Shown here: positions 43,032 through 51,979 of the stretch, piece by piece
Numbering within the stretch: position 1 is the first letter of the stretch
Layout: each line of letters starts with the position of its first letter
Assembly (NCBI GenBank): GCA_964639765.1
Contig: CAZXEN010000008.1
Coordinates: forward strand, 1 to 64,000
DNA: 64,000 bases
Direction: 5' to 3'
Source: Scybalousia_A sp964639765
GTDB taxonomy: Bacteria > Bacteroidota > Bacteroidia > Bacteroidales > P3
Notes under the pieces: generated by a model
Told to the model about the DNA's origin: nothing
The model's database searches: none
The model's input: only the letters and a program-made list of their open reading frames with translations
Position numbers and translations under genes: made by a program

Positions 43032-45176
43032 ATGACACAACAAACACAGACAAATAACAGACAGCGGAATACAAACAAGAAGACAAATAACCCGAACGGC
43101 AAGAAAAGGTTCAATATCTATTGGATTTATATTGTTGTGCTCGCCATTATTTTTTTTATCTGGACCTCCGGAGGTCAGGACAAGAAAAGTAATGTAAGCA
43201 AAGAGGTTGGTTGGGAGAAACTTCAGAAGGTATTGTTGAACAAAGACTTTTCCCAGATAAAGGTAATCAACAGCGAATATGCTGAAATCTTCATCAAACA
43301 GGAAGCAATCAGCAGAGGCGACACGATGTACAACGATATTTTCAAGAATGACGGAGGTCTATTTTCTTCAGACAAGCTTTCCTTGGACAAACTTAATGCA
43401 AGCTATATCTATAAGTTTGTTGATTATCAGGATTTCAGGGACCAACTTAAGACAATAGAGAACCAATGGACAGTGGAAGATACTCTTGGTAAAGGTTTGA
43501 CAGAAAACCAGAAAATAAAAATTGTTGCCAAGAACCGCATAAATCCTACCATGGAAAAAAGAGGAGGTTTTTGGACCGAAAACAGCGGATTGATAATCAC
43601 TACTTTTTTCATTATATTGATGTGGATTGTGTTCTTCAGGCTAATGGGCAGAAGTTCCAACTCAACAATGGGCGGAATAGGAGGCATTTTCTCCGTTGGA
43701 AAGAGCAAGGCCAAACTTTATGACAAGGACAAAGACACAAATGTTACTTTTGCAGACGTTGCCGGATTGGAGGAAGCAAAAGTTGAGGTAATGGAAATAG
43801 TGGATTTCTTGAAGAACCCTGCAAAATATACCAAACTTGGAGGGAAAATTCCAAAAGGAGCTTTGTTGGTAGGCCCTCCGGGAACAGGTAAGACCCTGCT
43901 TGCAAAAGCTGTTGCAGGAGAAGCAAAGGTGCCTTTCTTTTCTTTAAGCGGCAGCGATTTCACAGAAATGTTTGTTGGAGTAGGAGCTTCAAGGGTAAGG
44001 GATTTGTTTAGCAATGCCAAGGCAAAAGCTCCTTGCATCATATTCATAGATGAAATAGACGCCATAGGACGTGCAAGAGGCAGAAATATAGCAGGAGGTG
44101 CAAACGACGAAAGAGAAAACACACTTAACCAGCTTCTTACCGAGATGGACGGATTTGGTACCAATGCAGGAGTTATAATGCTTGCTGCAACCAATCGTGC
44201 AGATATTCTAGACAAGGCTTTGCTTAGGGCAGGAAGATTTGACAGACAGATATATGTTGAGCTTCCTGAGTTGAAAGAACGTGAAGCCATATTCAAGGTT
44301 CATATGAAGAATCTTAAATTTGATACAAGCGAGGTAAGTACAGTCTTTCTTGCAAAACAGACTCCAGGTTTCTCAGGAGCAGATATAGCCAATATTTGCA
44401 ATGAATCAGCCCTTATAGCAGCAAGACGTGGAAAGGAAGTCATAGGAAAACAGGATTTTCTTGATGCTGTTGACAGGATTGTCGGAGGATTGGAAAAGAA
44501 GAGCAAGATTATTTCTCCTAAGGAAAAGGAACGTATAGCCTATCATGAGGCAGGTCATGCTTCTGTCAGCTGGCTTCTGGAATATGCCAATCCTCTTCTG
44601 AAGGTAACCATTGTTCCTCGTGGTATGGCATTGGGAGCTGCATGGTATATCCCTGAAGAAAGACAGATAACCACAAAACAGCAGATGCTTGATCAGATGA
44701 TTGCTTTGCTTGGTGGCAGGGCTTCGGAATATATCACATACGGTGATGTTTCTACAGGAGCTTTGAACGATTTGGAAAGAGCAACACAGATGGCTACTGC
44801 CATGGTCAAGTACTATGGTTTGGACGAAAAGATAGGCAACCGCAGTTACTATGACTCTACCGGTCAGAGTGAGTATTCTTTCCAAAGACCTTTCTCTGAA
44901 AAGACTGCAGAGTTGATAGACGAGAGAGTAAATGAACTTCTGAAAGAGGCATACGAAAAGGCTTGTGAAATACTTACGGAAAACAAGGACAAACTTAAAC
45001 TTTTGGCTGAACTTCTCAGGGACAAGGAAGTGATATTCAGGGAAGATGTGGAAAAAATCTTCGGACCAAGAAAATGGGAAGACAATATTGAGGGAATAAA
45101 GCCTGAGGAAAAGACAGAGAACACAGGGACTTCTGTAGCAGAATCAACAAAGGAAGAAACAAATACAATAGAATAG
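43032..45176 (+). CDS. ftsH: ATP-dependent zinc metalloprotease FtsH
   Basis: A 714-residue membrane AAA+ protease that removes damaged or unassembled membrane proteins. An Asn/Gln/Thr-rich N-terminus, one transmembrane helix near residues 27-44, a periplasmic domain, and a second helix near residues 185-205 precede the AAA module. Walker A is 'GPPGTGKT' (near residue 280), Walker B 'CIIFIDEIDAIG' and the second region of homology 'ATNRADILDKALLRAGRFDRQ'. The zinc site 'HEAGH' is near residue 503. Complete; the acidic tail is of normal length. Confidence 0.97.
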   Translation: MTQQTQTNNRQRNTNKKTNNPNGKKRFNIYWIYIVVLAIIFFIWTSGGQDKKSNVSKEVGWEKLQKVLLNKDFSQIKVINSEYAEIFIKQEAISRGDTMYNDIFKNDGGLFSSDKLSLDKLNASYIYKFVDYQDFRDQLKTIENQWTVEDTLGKGLTENQKIKIVAKNRINPTMEKRGGFWTENSGLIITTFFIILMWIVFFRLMGRSSNSTMGGIGGIFSVGKSKAKLYDKDKDTNVTFADVAGLEEAKVEVMEIVDFLKNPAKYTKLGGKIPKGALLVGPPGTGKTLLAKAVAGEAKVPFFSLSGSDFTEMFVGVGASRVRDLFSNAKAKAPCIIFIDEIDAIGRARGRNIAGGANDERENTLNQLLTEMDGFGTNAGVIMLAATNRADILDKALLRAGRFDRQIYVELPELKEREAIFKVHMKNLKFDTSEVSTVFLAKQTPGFSGADIANICNESALIAARRGKEVIGKQDFLDAVDRIVGGLEKKSKIISPKEKERIAYHEAGHASVSWLLEYANPLLKVTIVPRGMALGAAWYIPEERQITTKQQMLDQMIALLGGRASEYITYGDVSTGALNDLERATQMATAMVKYYGLDEKIGNRSYYDSTGQSEYSFQRPFSEKTAELIDERVNELLKEAYEKACEILTENKDKLKLLAELLRDKEVIFREDVEKIFGPRKWEDNIEGIKPEEKTENTGTSVAESTKEETNTIE

Positions 45177-45183
45177 TTGTCTT

Positions 45184-45768
45184 ATGAAAAACTCTTCTGA
45201 TAAAGAAAAAATATTAAAGTTGTTGCGAGCATCTCTTCTTGAAGGTAATCAGCAAGTTTCTCTTGCTGAATACAAAGATGAGAACATATATGTTGGAGAT
45301 GACGACCCTGTAATGTTTTTTGCAGAAAAGGTTTCTGAAGATGGAGGCAAGTTTGTCTATTGTGCAAGTGAGCAGGAGCTGTCTGCAAAACTACAGAAGC
45401 TTATAGAATACAGACAATGGAACAATGTCCATTCGTTTTCCAAGAATCTCTGGGCTTATCTGGACGGCAAGGGAATAAAAACCTCAATGGGTGACACAGA
45501 CACTGAAGTCGGTATTTCCCTTTGTCAGGGGATTGTCTCCAAAACAGGCAGTATCATACTTACTTCCACACAAGGCATAGGTTCAAATATGATACATTTT
45601 CCTCCGATTCTTATAATCATTGCAACAACTTCCCAGATTTTCCCTTCGTACAGGCAAGTTCTTGGCCATTTGCCTGAAACACCTCCCAAATGGGTTGTAA
45701 GCATACGTTCGGGAAAACTTGTATCAGAAGAGATAAAGGAATTGTATTTGTTTGTGACAGAAATGTAA
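45184..45768 (+). CDS. LUD-domain (LutC/YkgG-like) protein
   Basis: A 194-residue protein of the LUD family, named for the lactate-utilisation proteins LutB and LutC. The clearest part is 'VGISLCQGIVSKTGSIILTS', followed by the glycine-rich turn and 'HLPETPPKWVVSIRSGKLV'. LutC itself works in a complex with LutA and LutB, neither of which is nearby. In many Bacteroidota a LUD protein follows ftsH, so its role here may be different. The gene begins 7 bases after the ftsH stop codon, so cotranscription is near certain. Confidence 0.8.
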   Translation: MKNSSDKEKILKLLRASLLEGNQQVSLAEYKDENIYVGDDDPVMFFAEKVSEDGGKFVYCASEQELSAKLQKLIEYRQWNNVHSFSKNLWAYLDGKGIKTSMGDTDTEVGISLCQGIVSKTGSIILTSTQGIGSNMIHFPPILIIIATTSQIFPSYRQVLGHLPETPPKWVVSIRSGKLVSEEIKELYLFVTEM

Positions 45769-45791
45769 AATAAAAAAAAGACTGATATAAA

Positions 45792-46721
45792 ATGAAAAAA
45801 TTGTTTTTTGTTATAGTGATGTTGTGTTCCTTGTTTGCAATAGGACAAAACACTGAATATTTGGATGACGCAAAGATGACAAAGTTTGCGAAAGATTTAA
45901 GCAATCTTCCTTTTTCGGAAAGAGATGTTATTCATAAGGCTGTAAATCTTTTCAAGGCAGAGTTCAAGAATGACAAGGAATGTGCAGATTGGGCTTACCA
46001 GTTATTGTATTTTTATCATGAGTTGAGTTGTGAGGACAAGACAAACACTCTTCACAAGACTTGGTCTGACGAACAGATAAGGGCATTGAAAATACACGAC
46101 ATAGAAGTTATAAGCGGTATCCGTTCCGGAATGAAAAAGTTTGAAAACGAATACTCAAAATACGGTTATCGCATCATGTCTTACGAAGATACTTCCTATG
46201 CAATAGAAGTTGTGCCGTCATATCTGTTTTCCCAGCTGAAAGATTATCTTACCAAAGATTATGCATACTATCGTTCTGGTTGGATAAACGAACATGATGT
46301 CCCTACTTATTGGCATGCCAAACTGGCAATCAAGCTTGGTGATGTGTTCAAACGTATTCAGTGGAGAGATGAGCTGTTGGACAAACATCCGGACTTCATC
46401 AGGAATGATTTGGTCACACGTGAGATAGAAAAACTTTCCTTTGTTGTTACCAAAGGTCTGGAATTTACTCCTGTCTATGATGAAAAGGGATTTATCAAGA
46501 AAGAATACAAAGATGCTTTGCAACAGTATTACAGAGCTCACGAAAAGACCACTTGGGGACTTTACTATACCGAGTTTATTCACCGTCTGGCCCTGAATAA
46601 ATACAGAAACTCTGATGCTATAGACCGTTGGGTTCTCAAGACTCTTTTCCCAGAAGACAGAAAAAACATAGACCCTCTGATGAAATACAAGGACATACTT
46701 ATAGACAACTTAATGGAATAA
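45792..46721 (+). CDS. Secreted protein of unknown function
   Basis: A 309-residue protein with a signal peptide (MKKLFFVIVMLCSLFAIGQ). No lipobox and no CTD. The mature part is mixed alpha-helical, rich in charged and aromatic residues ('NDKECADWAYQLLYFYHELS', 'YYRSGWINEHDVPTYWHAKL', 'TTWGLYYTEFIHRLALNKYR'). I recognise no family or catalytic motif. It sits between the LUD gene (23 bases) and a dipeptidyl peptidase (21 bases), in what looks like one operon, so a periplasmic role related to either cell-envelope proteolysis or ftsH is possible but unsupported. Confidence 0.7.
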   Translation: MKKLFFVIVMLCSLFAIGQNTEYLDDAKMTKFAKDLSNLPFSERDVIHKAVNLFKAEFKNDKECADWAYQLLYFYHELSCEDKTNTLHKTWSDEQIRALKIHDIEVISGIRSGMKKFENEYSKYGYRIMSYEDTSYAIEVVPSYLFSQLKDYLTKDYAYYRSGWINEHDVPTYWHAKLAIKLGDVFKRIQWRDELLDKHPDFIRNDLVTREIEKLSFVVTKGLEFTPVYDEKGFIKKEYKDALQQYYRAHEKTTWGLYYTEFIHRLALNKYRNSDAIDRWVLKTLFPEDRKNIDPLMKYKDILIDNLME

Positions 46722-46742
46722 CATTTTAAAAGAAAGACAAAG

Positions 46743-48917
46743 ATGAAAAAGATATTTTTGCTCACAACAGCCTTTGTTCTGGCTTGCTCTCTTTATGCTC
46801 AGAAGAATATTACGGTGGAAGACATTTGGGCTTATTATACTTTCCGTCCAAAATACATAAGTGAGATACGTTCCCTTTCAGATGGAGAACATTATTGTAT
46901 TCTTACCCGCAACGGAATAGAAGAATATGAATATTCCACAGGAAACAAGATAGGCTATTATATAGATTTCTCGGTTCTTGGACTAAGCAAGGAGACTTAT
47001 GTTTCAGATTATTCCATAAGCAACGACAACGAAAAGGTTATCCTTGCCACCAATCCGGAATATATATACAGGCATTCTTTTATTGCAGACTACTACCTAT
47101 ATAATATAAAGGATAAGACCATAAAGCAAATAGCAGACAAGAAGATTCGTCTTGCAGAGTTCTCTCCAGACAACAACAAGATAGCATACGTTTTTGACAA
47201 CAATCTTTATGTTTTTGATATCAACACCATGCAAACCAGACAACTGACCTTTGATGGCAAATACAACCACATAATAAATGGAACAACCGATTGGGTCTAT
47301 GAGGAAGAGTTTGCCATTACAAAAGGTTTCTTCTGGAACAATGCAGGAGACAAGATAGCCTATTATCGTTTTGATGAGAGCGAAGTAAAAGAATATGATA
47401 TGACAATGTTCCCTCAGGACTCTCTTTATCCAATGCACTACAAATACAAATATCCAAAGGCCGGAGAAGACAACTCAAAGGTGGAGGTTTTTGTCTATGA
47501 TTTAAAGACAGACAAGGCTACAAAACTGAATATAAGCGACAATGACTACCAAGACCTATACTATCCACGGATGCAATGGTCTGCCAATGATGAGCTATGT
47601 GTTACTTTCCTCAACAGACATCAGAACGACTATAAACTCTATCTTGTGAATGTAGATACTTTTGAAAAGAAGATAATATTTGAGGACAAGGACGAATGTT
47701 ACATTGAGCAGCCAGACTTTGTTACTTTTCTGAAAGACAAGAAAAATGTTATCGTCCGTTCGGAGAGAAACGGATATATGAACCTTTATATGGTGGAGAT
47801 AAAGACAGGCAAGGTCTCTCCCATAACCAAAGGCAACTATGATATAGACCAAATCTGCTATATAGACGAACAAAACAAGGAGATTTATTTTACAGCCGCC
47901 AAGACAAAATCCTATAACAGGGAACTTATGAAGGTAAGTTTCAACGGCAAGAAACTTGAACAGCTTTCAGATAAGAAACATGAAGGTATCTACACAGCAG
48001 AGTTTTCCAAAAACGGCAAATACTATATTTCTTCTTTCTCCAATGTTGCCATACCAACCATTTACACTATCAACAGCAACAAAGGCAAAACACTTGTAAC
48101 CTTGGAAGACAACTCCGACCTTGACAAGACTTTGGGCGAATACGACATAGAGGACAAAGAATTTTCTTCTTTTGTAAATGAGAGCGGGGATACTCTTTAT
48201 TATTGGATGATTAAGCCTACCAATATGCAGCAAGGAAAGAAATATCCTGTTCTTTTCTATGTCTATGGTGGTCCAGGTTCCCAAGAGGTTCTTAACTCAC
48301 AGGCAAGGTTTTTTGATTATATGTGGTTCCGTATGCTTAGCGAGAAAGGTTATGTTGTGGCTTGTGTAGATGGCAGAGGCACAGGCTTCAGAGGAGCAAA
48401 GTTCAAGAAATGCACCTACCGCAATCTTGGAAAGATAGAAGTGGAAGACCAGATATCGGCTGCCAGATATTTCTCACAGTTGGATTTTGTTGACAAGGAC
48501 AGAATAGGCATCTTTGGCTGGTCATACGGAGGCTATATGTCTTCTCTGTGCATCACCAAAGGACACGAATACTTCAAAACTGCCATAGCTGTTGCTCCTG
48601 TTACCAATTGGCGAAGCTATGACAATGTATATACAGAACGTTTCATGCGTACTCCACAAGAGAATGCAGAAGGCTATGACAACAACTGTCCTATACATTA
48701 TGCAGACCTTCTGGAAGGTAACTATCTTCTTATTCATGGAACGGCAGATGACAATGTCCATTATCAGAACACTATGAATTGGACTGCAGAGCTTATAAAA
48801 CACAACAAACAGTTTCTTCAGTTCTCCTATCCGGACAAGAACCACAGCATTTATGGAGGCAACACACGTTATCATCTTTATACCATGATGACCAGCTTTA
48901 TACTGAAGAATCTATAG
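46743..48917 (+). CDS. Dipeptidyl peptidase IV-like S9 serine peptidase
   Basis: A 724-residue exported peptidase with a signal peptide (MKKIFLLTTAFVLACSLYAQ). Residues ~30-480 form the S9B-type beta-propeller with the DPP-IV glutamate motif 'WVYEEEFAITKGFFW'. The C-terminal alpha/beta hydrolase has the nucleophile in 'GIFGWSYGGYMSSL' (Ser of GWSYGG), the acid in 'IHGTADDNVHYQNT' and the histidine in 'PDKNHSIYGG'. Such enzymes release X-Pro or X-Ala dipeptides and support amino-acid fermentation. It lies 12 bases before tilS. Confidence 0.93.
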   Translation: MKKIFLLTTAFVLACSLYAQKNITVEDIWAYYTFRPKYISEIRSLSDGEHYCILTRNGIEEYEYSTGNKIGYYIDFSVLGLSKETYVSDYSISNDNEKVILATNPEYIYRHSFIADYYLYNIKDKTIKQIADKKIRLAEFSPDNNKIAYVFDNNLYVFDINTMQTRQLTFDGKYNHIINGTTDWVYEEEFAITKGFFWNNAGDKIAYYRFDESEVKEYDMTMFPQDSLYPMHYKYKYPKAGEDNSKVEVFVYDLKTDKATKLNISDNDYQDLYYPRMQWSANDELCVTFLNRHQNDYKLYLVNVDTFEKKIIFEDKDECYIEQPDFVTFLKDKKNVIVRSERNGYMNLYMVEIKTGKVSPITKGNYDIDQICYIDEQNKEIYFTAAKTKSYNRELMKVSFNGKKLEQLSDKKHEGIYTAEFSKNGKYYISSFSNVAIPTIYTINSNKGKTLVTLEDNSDLDKTLGEYDIEDKEFSSFVNESGDTLYYWMIKPTNMQQGKKYPVLFYVYGGPGSQEVLNSQARFFDYMWFRMLSEKGYVVACVDGRGTGFRGAKFKKCTYRNLGKIEVEDQISAARYFSQLDFVDKDRIGIFGWSYGGYMSSLCITKGHEYFKTAIAVAPVTNWRSYDNVYTERFMRTPQENAEGYDNNCPIHYADLLEGNYLLIHGTADDNVHYQNTMNWTAELIKHNKQFLQFSYPDKNHSIYGGNTRYHLYTMMTSFILKNL

Positions 48918-48929
48918 TTTTTTTCCCTT

Positions 48930-50264
48930 ATGTTACAAGAGTTTCAACACTACATAAAAGACAGACAACTTTTCAATCCCAAGACCGACAAGATTCTTCT
49001 TGCCGTAAGTGGGGGAGTGGATTCCATGGTTATGCTGGATCTTTTTCTCAGGAGCGGTTATCGTTTTTCCATAGCCCATTGCAACTTTCATCTGAGAGGA
49101 GAAGAAAGCATAAGAGACGAATACTTTGTAAGAAAGTATGCCCAAGACAACAACATAGAAATCTTTGTTCAGGAGTTTGACACCTATTCTTATATGGAGA
49201 AAGAGAAAAAAAGCCTTGAGATGTCTGCCAGGGATTTGCGCTATGACTGGTTCCACAAGTTAGTCACCGAAAAACATTTCTCCTATCTTGCCACTGCTCA
49301 TCACTCCGACGATTCAGCCGAGACCTTTATCATTAATCTGCTTAGAGGTACAGGCATAGCAGGACTGCATGGCATTCTGCCCAAGAGTGGGGAGATTATC
49401 CGTCCTTTGCTTTTTGCCTCACGTCGGAATATAAAAGACTATGCACAGAAACACCATATCAGTTTTGTGGAAGACTCCACCAACAAAGACAACAAATTTA
49501 CCCGCAACAAGATACGCAACGAGGTTGTGCCTGTCCTTAGGGATATTTCTCCTAATTTTGACACCATAATAAAGAAGAATATTGAACGTCTGAGAGAAAC
49601 GGAGTTTGTCTTCCGCAAGGTTATAGACGAGGTCAAGCATAATATCCTCAAGAAAGAAAACAACTATGTAAAGATAAACATAGAAGACTTGCTGAAACTC
49701 TCTCCTCTGCATATATATGTATATGAGATATTGTCTGAATATGGCTACAACGATGCCAACATCAACGCCATAGTTGAAAGCCTTAACGACAAGAACTCCA
49801 TAGGCAAGATATTCTTTTCCGAGAAGTACAGGCTTTTGAGGGACAGGAAGTTCTTGTTCATAACCAAAAGGGAGTTGGAACAGAATACAGACAACTATCT
49901 CATAGATACCTACCAGACCTCCATAGAACATCCTCTGAATCTTCAGATAGAGATTCTCCGAGACCTCAACTTTGTACGCATACCAAAAGAAAAAAACGTT
50001 GCCATGCTTGACTTTGACCTGCTGAAGTTTCCTCTGAAACTACGCCATTGGCAGAAAGGCGATGTCTTCTTTCCTTTTGGACTGCATGGTAAACAAAAGC
50101 TTTCCGATTTTTTTACCAATCAGAAGTACTCCCTGCTTGACAAGGAAAAACAATGGCTTCTGTGTTCCGAAGAAAATATCGTCTGGGTTGTGGGAGAACG
50201 TATAGACGAACGTTACAAGATTACTCCCAAAACCAAGACGATATACAGAGTGGAGATAGACTAA
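48930..50264 (+). CDS. tilS: tRNA(Ile)-lysidine synthetase
   Basis: A 444-residue enzyme that converts C34 of the CAU-anticodon tRNA-Ile to lysidine so that it reads AUA. The PP-loop 'AVSGGVDSMVMLDL' is near residue 27, 'NFHLRGEESIRDE' and 'ATAHHSDDSAETFIINLLRG' follow, and the C-terminal TilS domain is complete ('KLRHWQKGDVFFPFGLHGKQ'). Last gene of the rsfS operon, 12 bases after the peptidase. AUA codons are frequent in this window. Confidence 0.96.
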   Translation: MLQEFQHYIKDRQLFNPKTDKILLAVSGGVDSMVMLDLFLRSGYRFSIAHCNFHLRGEESIRDEYFVRKYAQDNNIEIFVQEFDTYSYMEKEKKSLEMSARDLRYDWFHKLVTEKHFSYLATAHHSDDSAETFIINLLRGTGIAGLHGILPKSGEIIRPLLFASRRNIKDYAQKHHISFVEDSTNKDNKFTRNKIRNEVVPVLRDISPNFDTIIKKNIERLRETEFVFRKVIDEVKHNILKKENNYVKINIEDLLKLSPLHIYVYEILSEYGYNDANINAIVESLNDKNSIGKIFFSEKYRLLRDRKFLFITKRELEQNTDNYLIDTYQTSIEHPLNLQIEILRDLNFVRIPKEKNVAMLDFDLLKFPLKLRHWQKGDVFFPFGLHGKQKLSDFFTNQKYSLLDKEKQWLLCSEENIVWVVGERIDERYKITPKTKTIYRVEID

Positions 50265-50291
50265 AAAAACTTCCCCAAAGCTTGTAATGTT

Positions 50292-51479
50292 TTACAAAGC
50301 CTTGGCAAAACTCTCTCCGTATGCTTTGCACTCTTCCAGCATGGCTCCGTCTGGAACCCACAGTTTTCTTATTCCTTCATCCACTGTCTCTATGCCGGCT
50401 TTCTGCAGATGCTCTGTTATCTGTTTTACAGCGTCTCCGCTCCAGCCGTATGAACCAAAGGCAGAGGCTTTCTTTTTCTTGAACTTCAATCCTTTCACCA
50501 TTTCCAGCAGACCTGCTATGGCGTAGGAGAATCCGTTGTTTATCGTAGGGGAACCTACAAGAAAAGCCTTGGAACGGAATATCTCCGTAAGTATGTCGTT
50601 CTTGTCTTCCTTGCCTGCGTTGCATAGCTTTATGGTTGTTTTTGGAGCCACTCTCCTTATACCTTCGGCTATGGCTTGAGCCATAAGACGGGTGCTCTGC
50701 CACATGGTGTCATAGACTATAGTTATCTGGTCTTCCTGATAAGCGTCAGCCCACTGAACATACTTCTCCACTATCTGAACAGGGTTGTCTCTCCATACTA
50801 TTCCGTGTGAAGGACAGATGATATCCAACGGCAAGTCAAGGGCAAGTATGTCTTTTATCTTTTTTGTCACCATGGCAGAGAAAGGAGTCAATATGTTGCA
50901 ATAGTATTTCATTGCCTCATACATCATTTCTTCCCTGTCAGCCTCATCGTTGAACAGGCTCTCCGTAGCATAGTGCTGTCCAAAGCCGTCGTTGGAGAAC
51001 AATATGTTTTCTCCCGACATATAGGTGAACATAGTGTCCGGCCAGTGCAGCATAGGAGCCTCTATGAATGTAAGCTTGCTTTCTCCCAAGTCCAATGTGT
51101 CGCCTGTCTTCACATTCACAAAGTTCCAGTCCTTGTGGTAATGACCACGTATTATAGTCTCCCCCTTGACAGTGCAGTATATAGGAGTGTCTGGTATCTC
51201 TCTCATCAGCTCCTGCAAAGCTCCGCTATGGTCTATCTCGTTGTGGTTCATTATTATGTAGTCTATGTTCTCCAGAGGTATTTCTCTTCTTAGGTTGCTT
51301 ACAAACTCTTTGTCGTATGGCAGCCAACAGGTGTCTATCAAAGCCACCTTTCTATCCCTTACAAGATATGAGTTATACGAAGAACCTCTGTGAGTGGAAA
51401 GCTCCTCGCCGTGAAAACTCTTCAGCTCCCAATCCACCTTGCCTACCCACGTTACCTTTTTGCTTATCTTCTTTGCCAT
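50292..51479 (-). CDS. A-type flavodiiron protein
   Basis: A 395-residue flavoprotein that reduces oxygen (and in some species nitric oxide) to water. The metallo-beta-lactamase domain carries the diiron ligands in 'NHNEIDHSG' (H79, E81, D83, H84) and 'EAPMLHWPDT', and the flavodoxin domain begins near 'ITIVYDTMWQSTRLMAQAIA'. No rubredoxin domain is fused. It fits an oxygen-sensitive host with PFOR. It is divergent from folP across a structured spacer; a -7 box lies about 112 bases upstream. Confidence 0.94.
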   Translation of the reverse strand: MAKKISKKVTWVGKVDWELKSFHGEELSTHRGSSYNSYLVRDRKVALIDTCWLPYDKEFVSNLRREIPLENIDYIIMNHNEIDHSGALQELMREIPDTPIYCTVKGETIIRGHYHKDWNFVNVKTGDTLDLGESKLTFIEAPMLHWPDTMFTYMSGENILFSNDGFGQHYATESLFNDEADREEMMYEAMKYYCNILTPFSAMVTKKIKDILALDLPLDIICPSHGIVWRDNPVQIVEKYVQWADAYQEDQITIVYDTMWQSTRLMAQAIAEGIRRVAPKTTIKLCNAGKEDKNDILTEIFRSKAFLVGSPTINNGFSYAIAGLLEMVKGLKFKKKKASAFGSYGWSGDAVKQITEHLQKAGIETVDEGIRKLWVPDGAMLEECKAYGESFAKAL

Positions 51480-51591
51480 TTTTTTTTCTTTTTTTTATTT
51501 TGTTATAATATAATTTTTTTTAGCCGAAAAAAATATGTTAACGTACATAGTTCATATAGCAAAATGTTGTAATAACATATTTTTTCGCCTG

Positions 51592-51599
51592 CAAAGATA
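51592..51599 (-). promoter_or_regulatory. -7 box upstream of the flavodiiron gene
   Basis: TATCTTTG on the minus strand. The implied leader is just over 100 nt. No clear -33 element. Confidence 0.45.
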
Positions 51600-51678
51600 G
51601 AAATATTTTTTCTTATATTTTCTTTTAGTAGCTTCTTTTTTTATTCTTGTCAAAGATTTTTATGTTAGTAAAACCTGC

Positions 51679-51823
51679 AAATGTCCATTTAGGGCATTAC
51701 GCTCTTTAGCACTTCTTTCTTGATAGAAGCATATTGATAAAGTAACTTACGCTATAAAAAGTCTCGGAGATAGTACTACCTTATATAATAGTCTCTTCGA
51801 GACTTTTTGCGAATGTCCATTCG
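51679..51823. repeat. Two palindromic AATGTCCATT elements
   Basis: AAATG-TC-CATTT (51679-51690) and CGAATG-TC-CATTCG (51810-51823) share the core AATGTCCATT. The flanking bases differ in a way that keeps both palindromic. They bracket the hairpin at 51756-51808. Confidence 0.6.
51756..51808. terminator. Terminator-like hairpin in a divergent spacer
   Basis: AAAAAGTCTCG (51756-51766) and CGAGACTTTTT (51798-51808) are perfect inverted copies with a 31-base loop. The T run lies in the stem on both strands. No annotated gene ends here. Confidence 0.5.
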
Positions 51824-51855
51824 GGATTTGTAAAATCTCTTCCTTTTTTTTGTTC

Positions 51856-51911
51856 AAAAAATACATCATTCATCATTTTACTATATAAACTATGCAAATG
51901 ATGTATTTTTT
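51856..51911. terminator. Second terminator-like hairpin in the divergent spacer
   Basis: AAAAAATACATCATT (51856-51870) pairs perfectly with AATGATGTATTTTTT (51897-51911) around a 26-base loop, giving T runs in both directions. Confidence 0.6.
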
Positions 51912-51947
51912 TCTATACAAATCTGTCTGTAGTAAAAAGATTTCTGT

Positions 51948-51955
51948 TATTTTTG
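51948..51955 (+). promoter_or_regulatory. -7 box upstream of folP
   Basis: TATTTTTG on the plus strand. The start site expected near 51960 excludes the in-frame TTG at 51953 and supports ATG 51980. Confidence 0.5.
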
Positions 51956-51979
51956 CTGCATAAAAAAAATAAAAAAACT

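Larger units (their letters stand above)
51480..51979. other. Structured divergent spacer between the flavodiiron gene and folP
   Basis: 500 non-coding bases. Present are a -7 box for each flanking gene (51592-51599 minus and 51948-51955 plus), two palindromic copies of an AATGTCCATT element, and two terminator-like hairpins at 51756-51808 and 51856-51911. A short transcript could be hidden here. Confidence 0.6.

Noticed and set aside
48779..49180. 133-codon plus-strand ORF across the peptidase/tilS junction
   Set aside because: It overlaps two certain genes in another frame and has the composition of an out-of-frame translation.
51953..51979. folP start at TTG 51953
   Set aside because: It lies inside the -7 box; ATG 51980 begins the conserved dihydropteroate synthase N-terminus.
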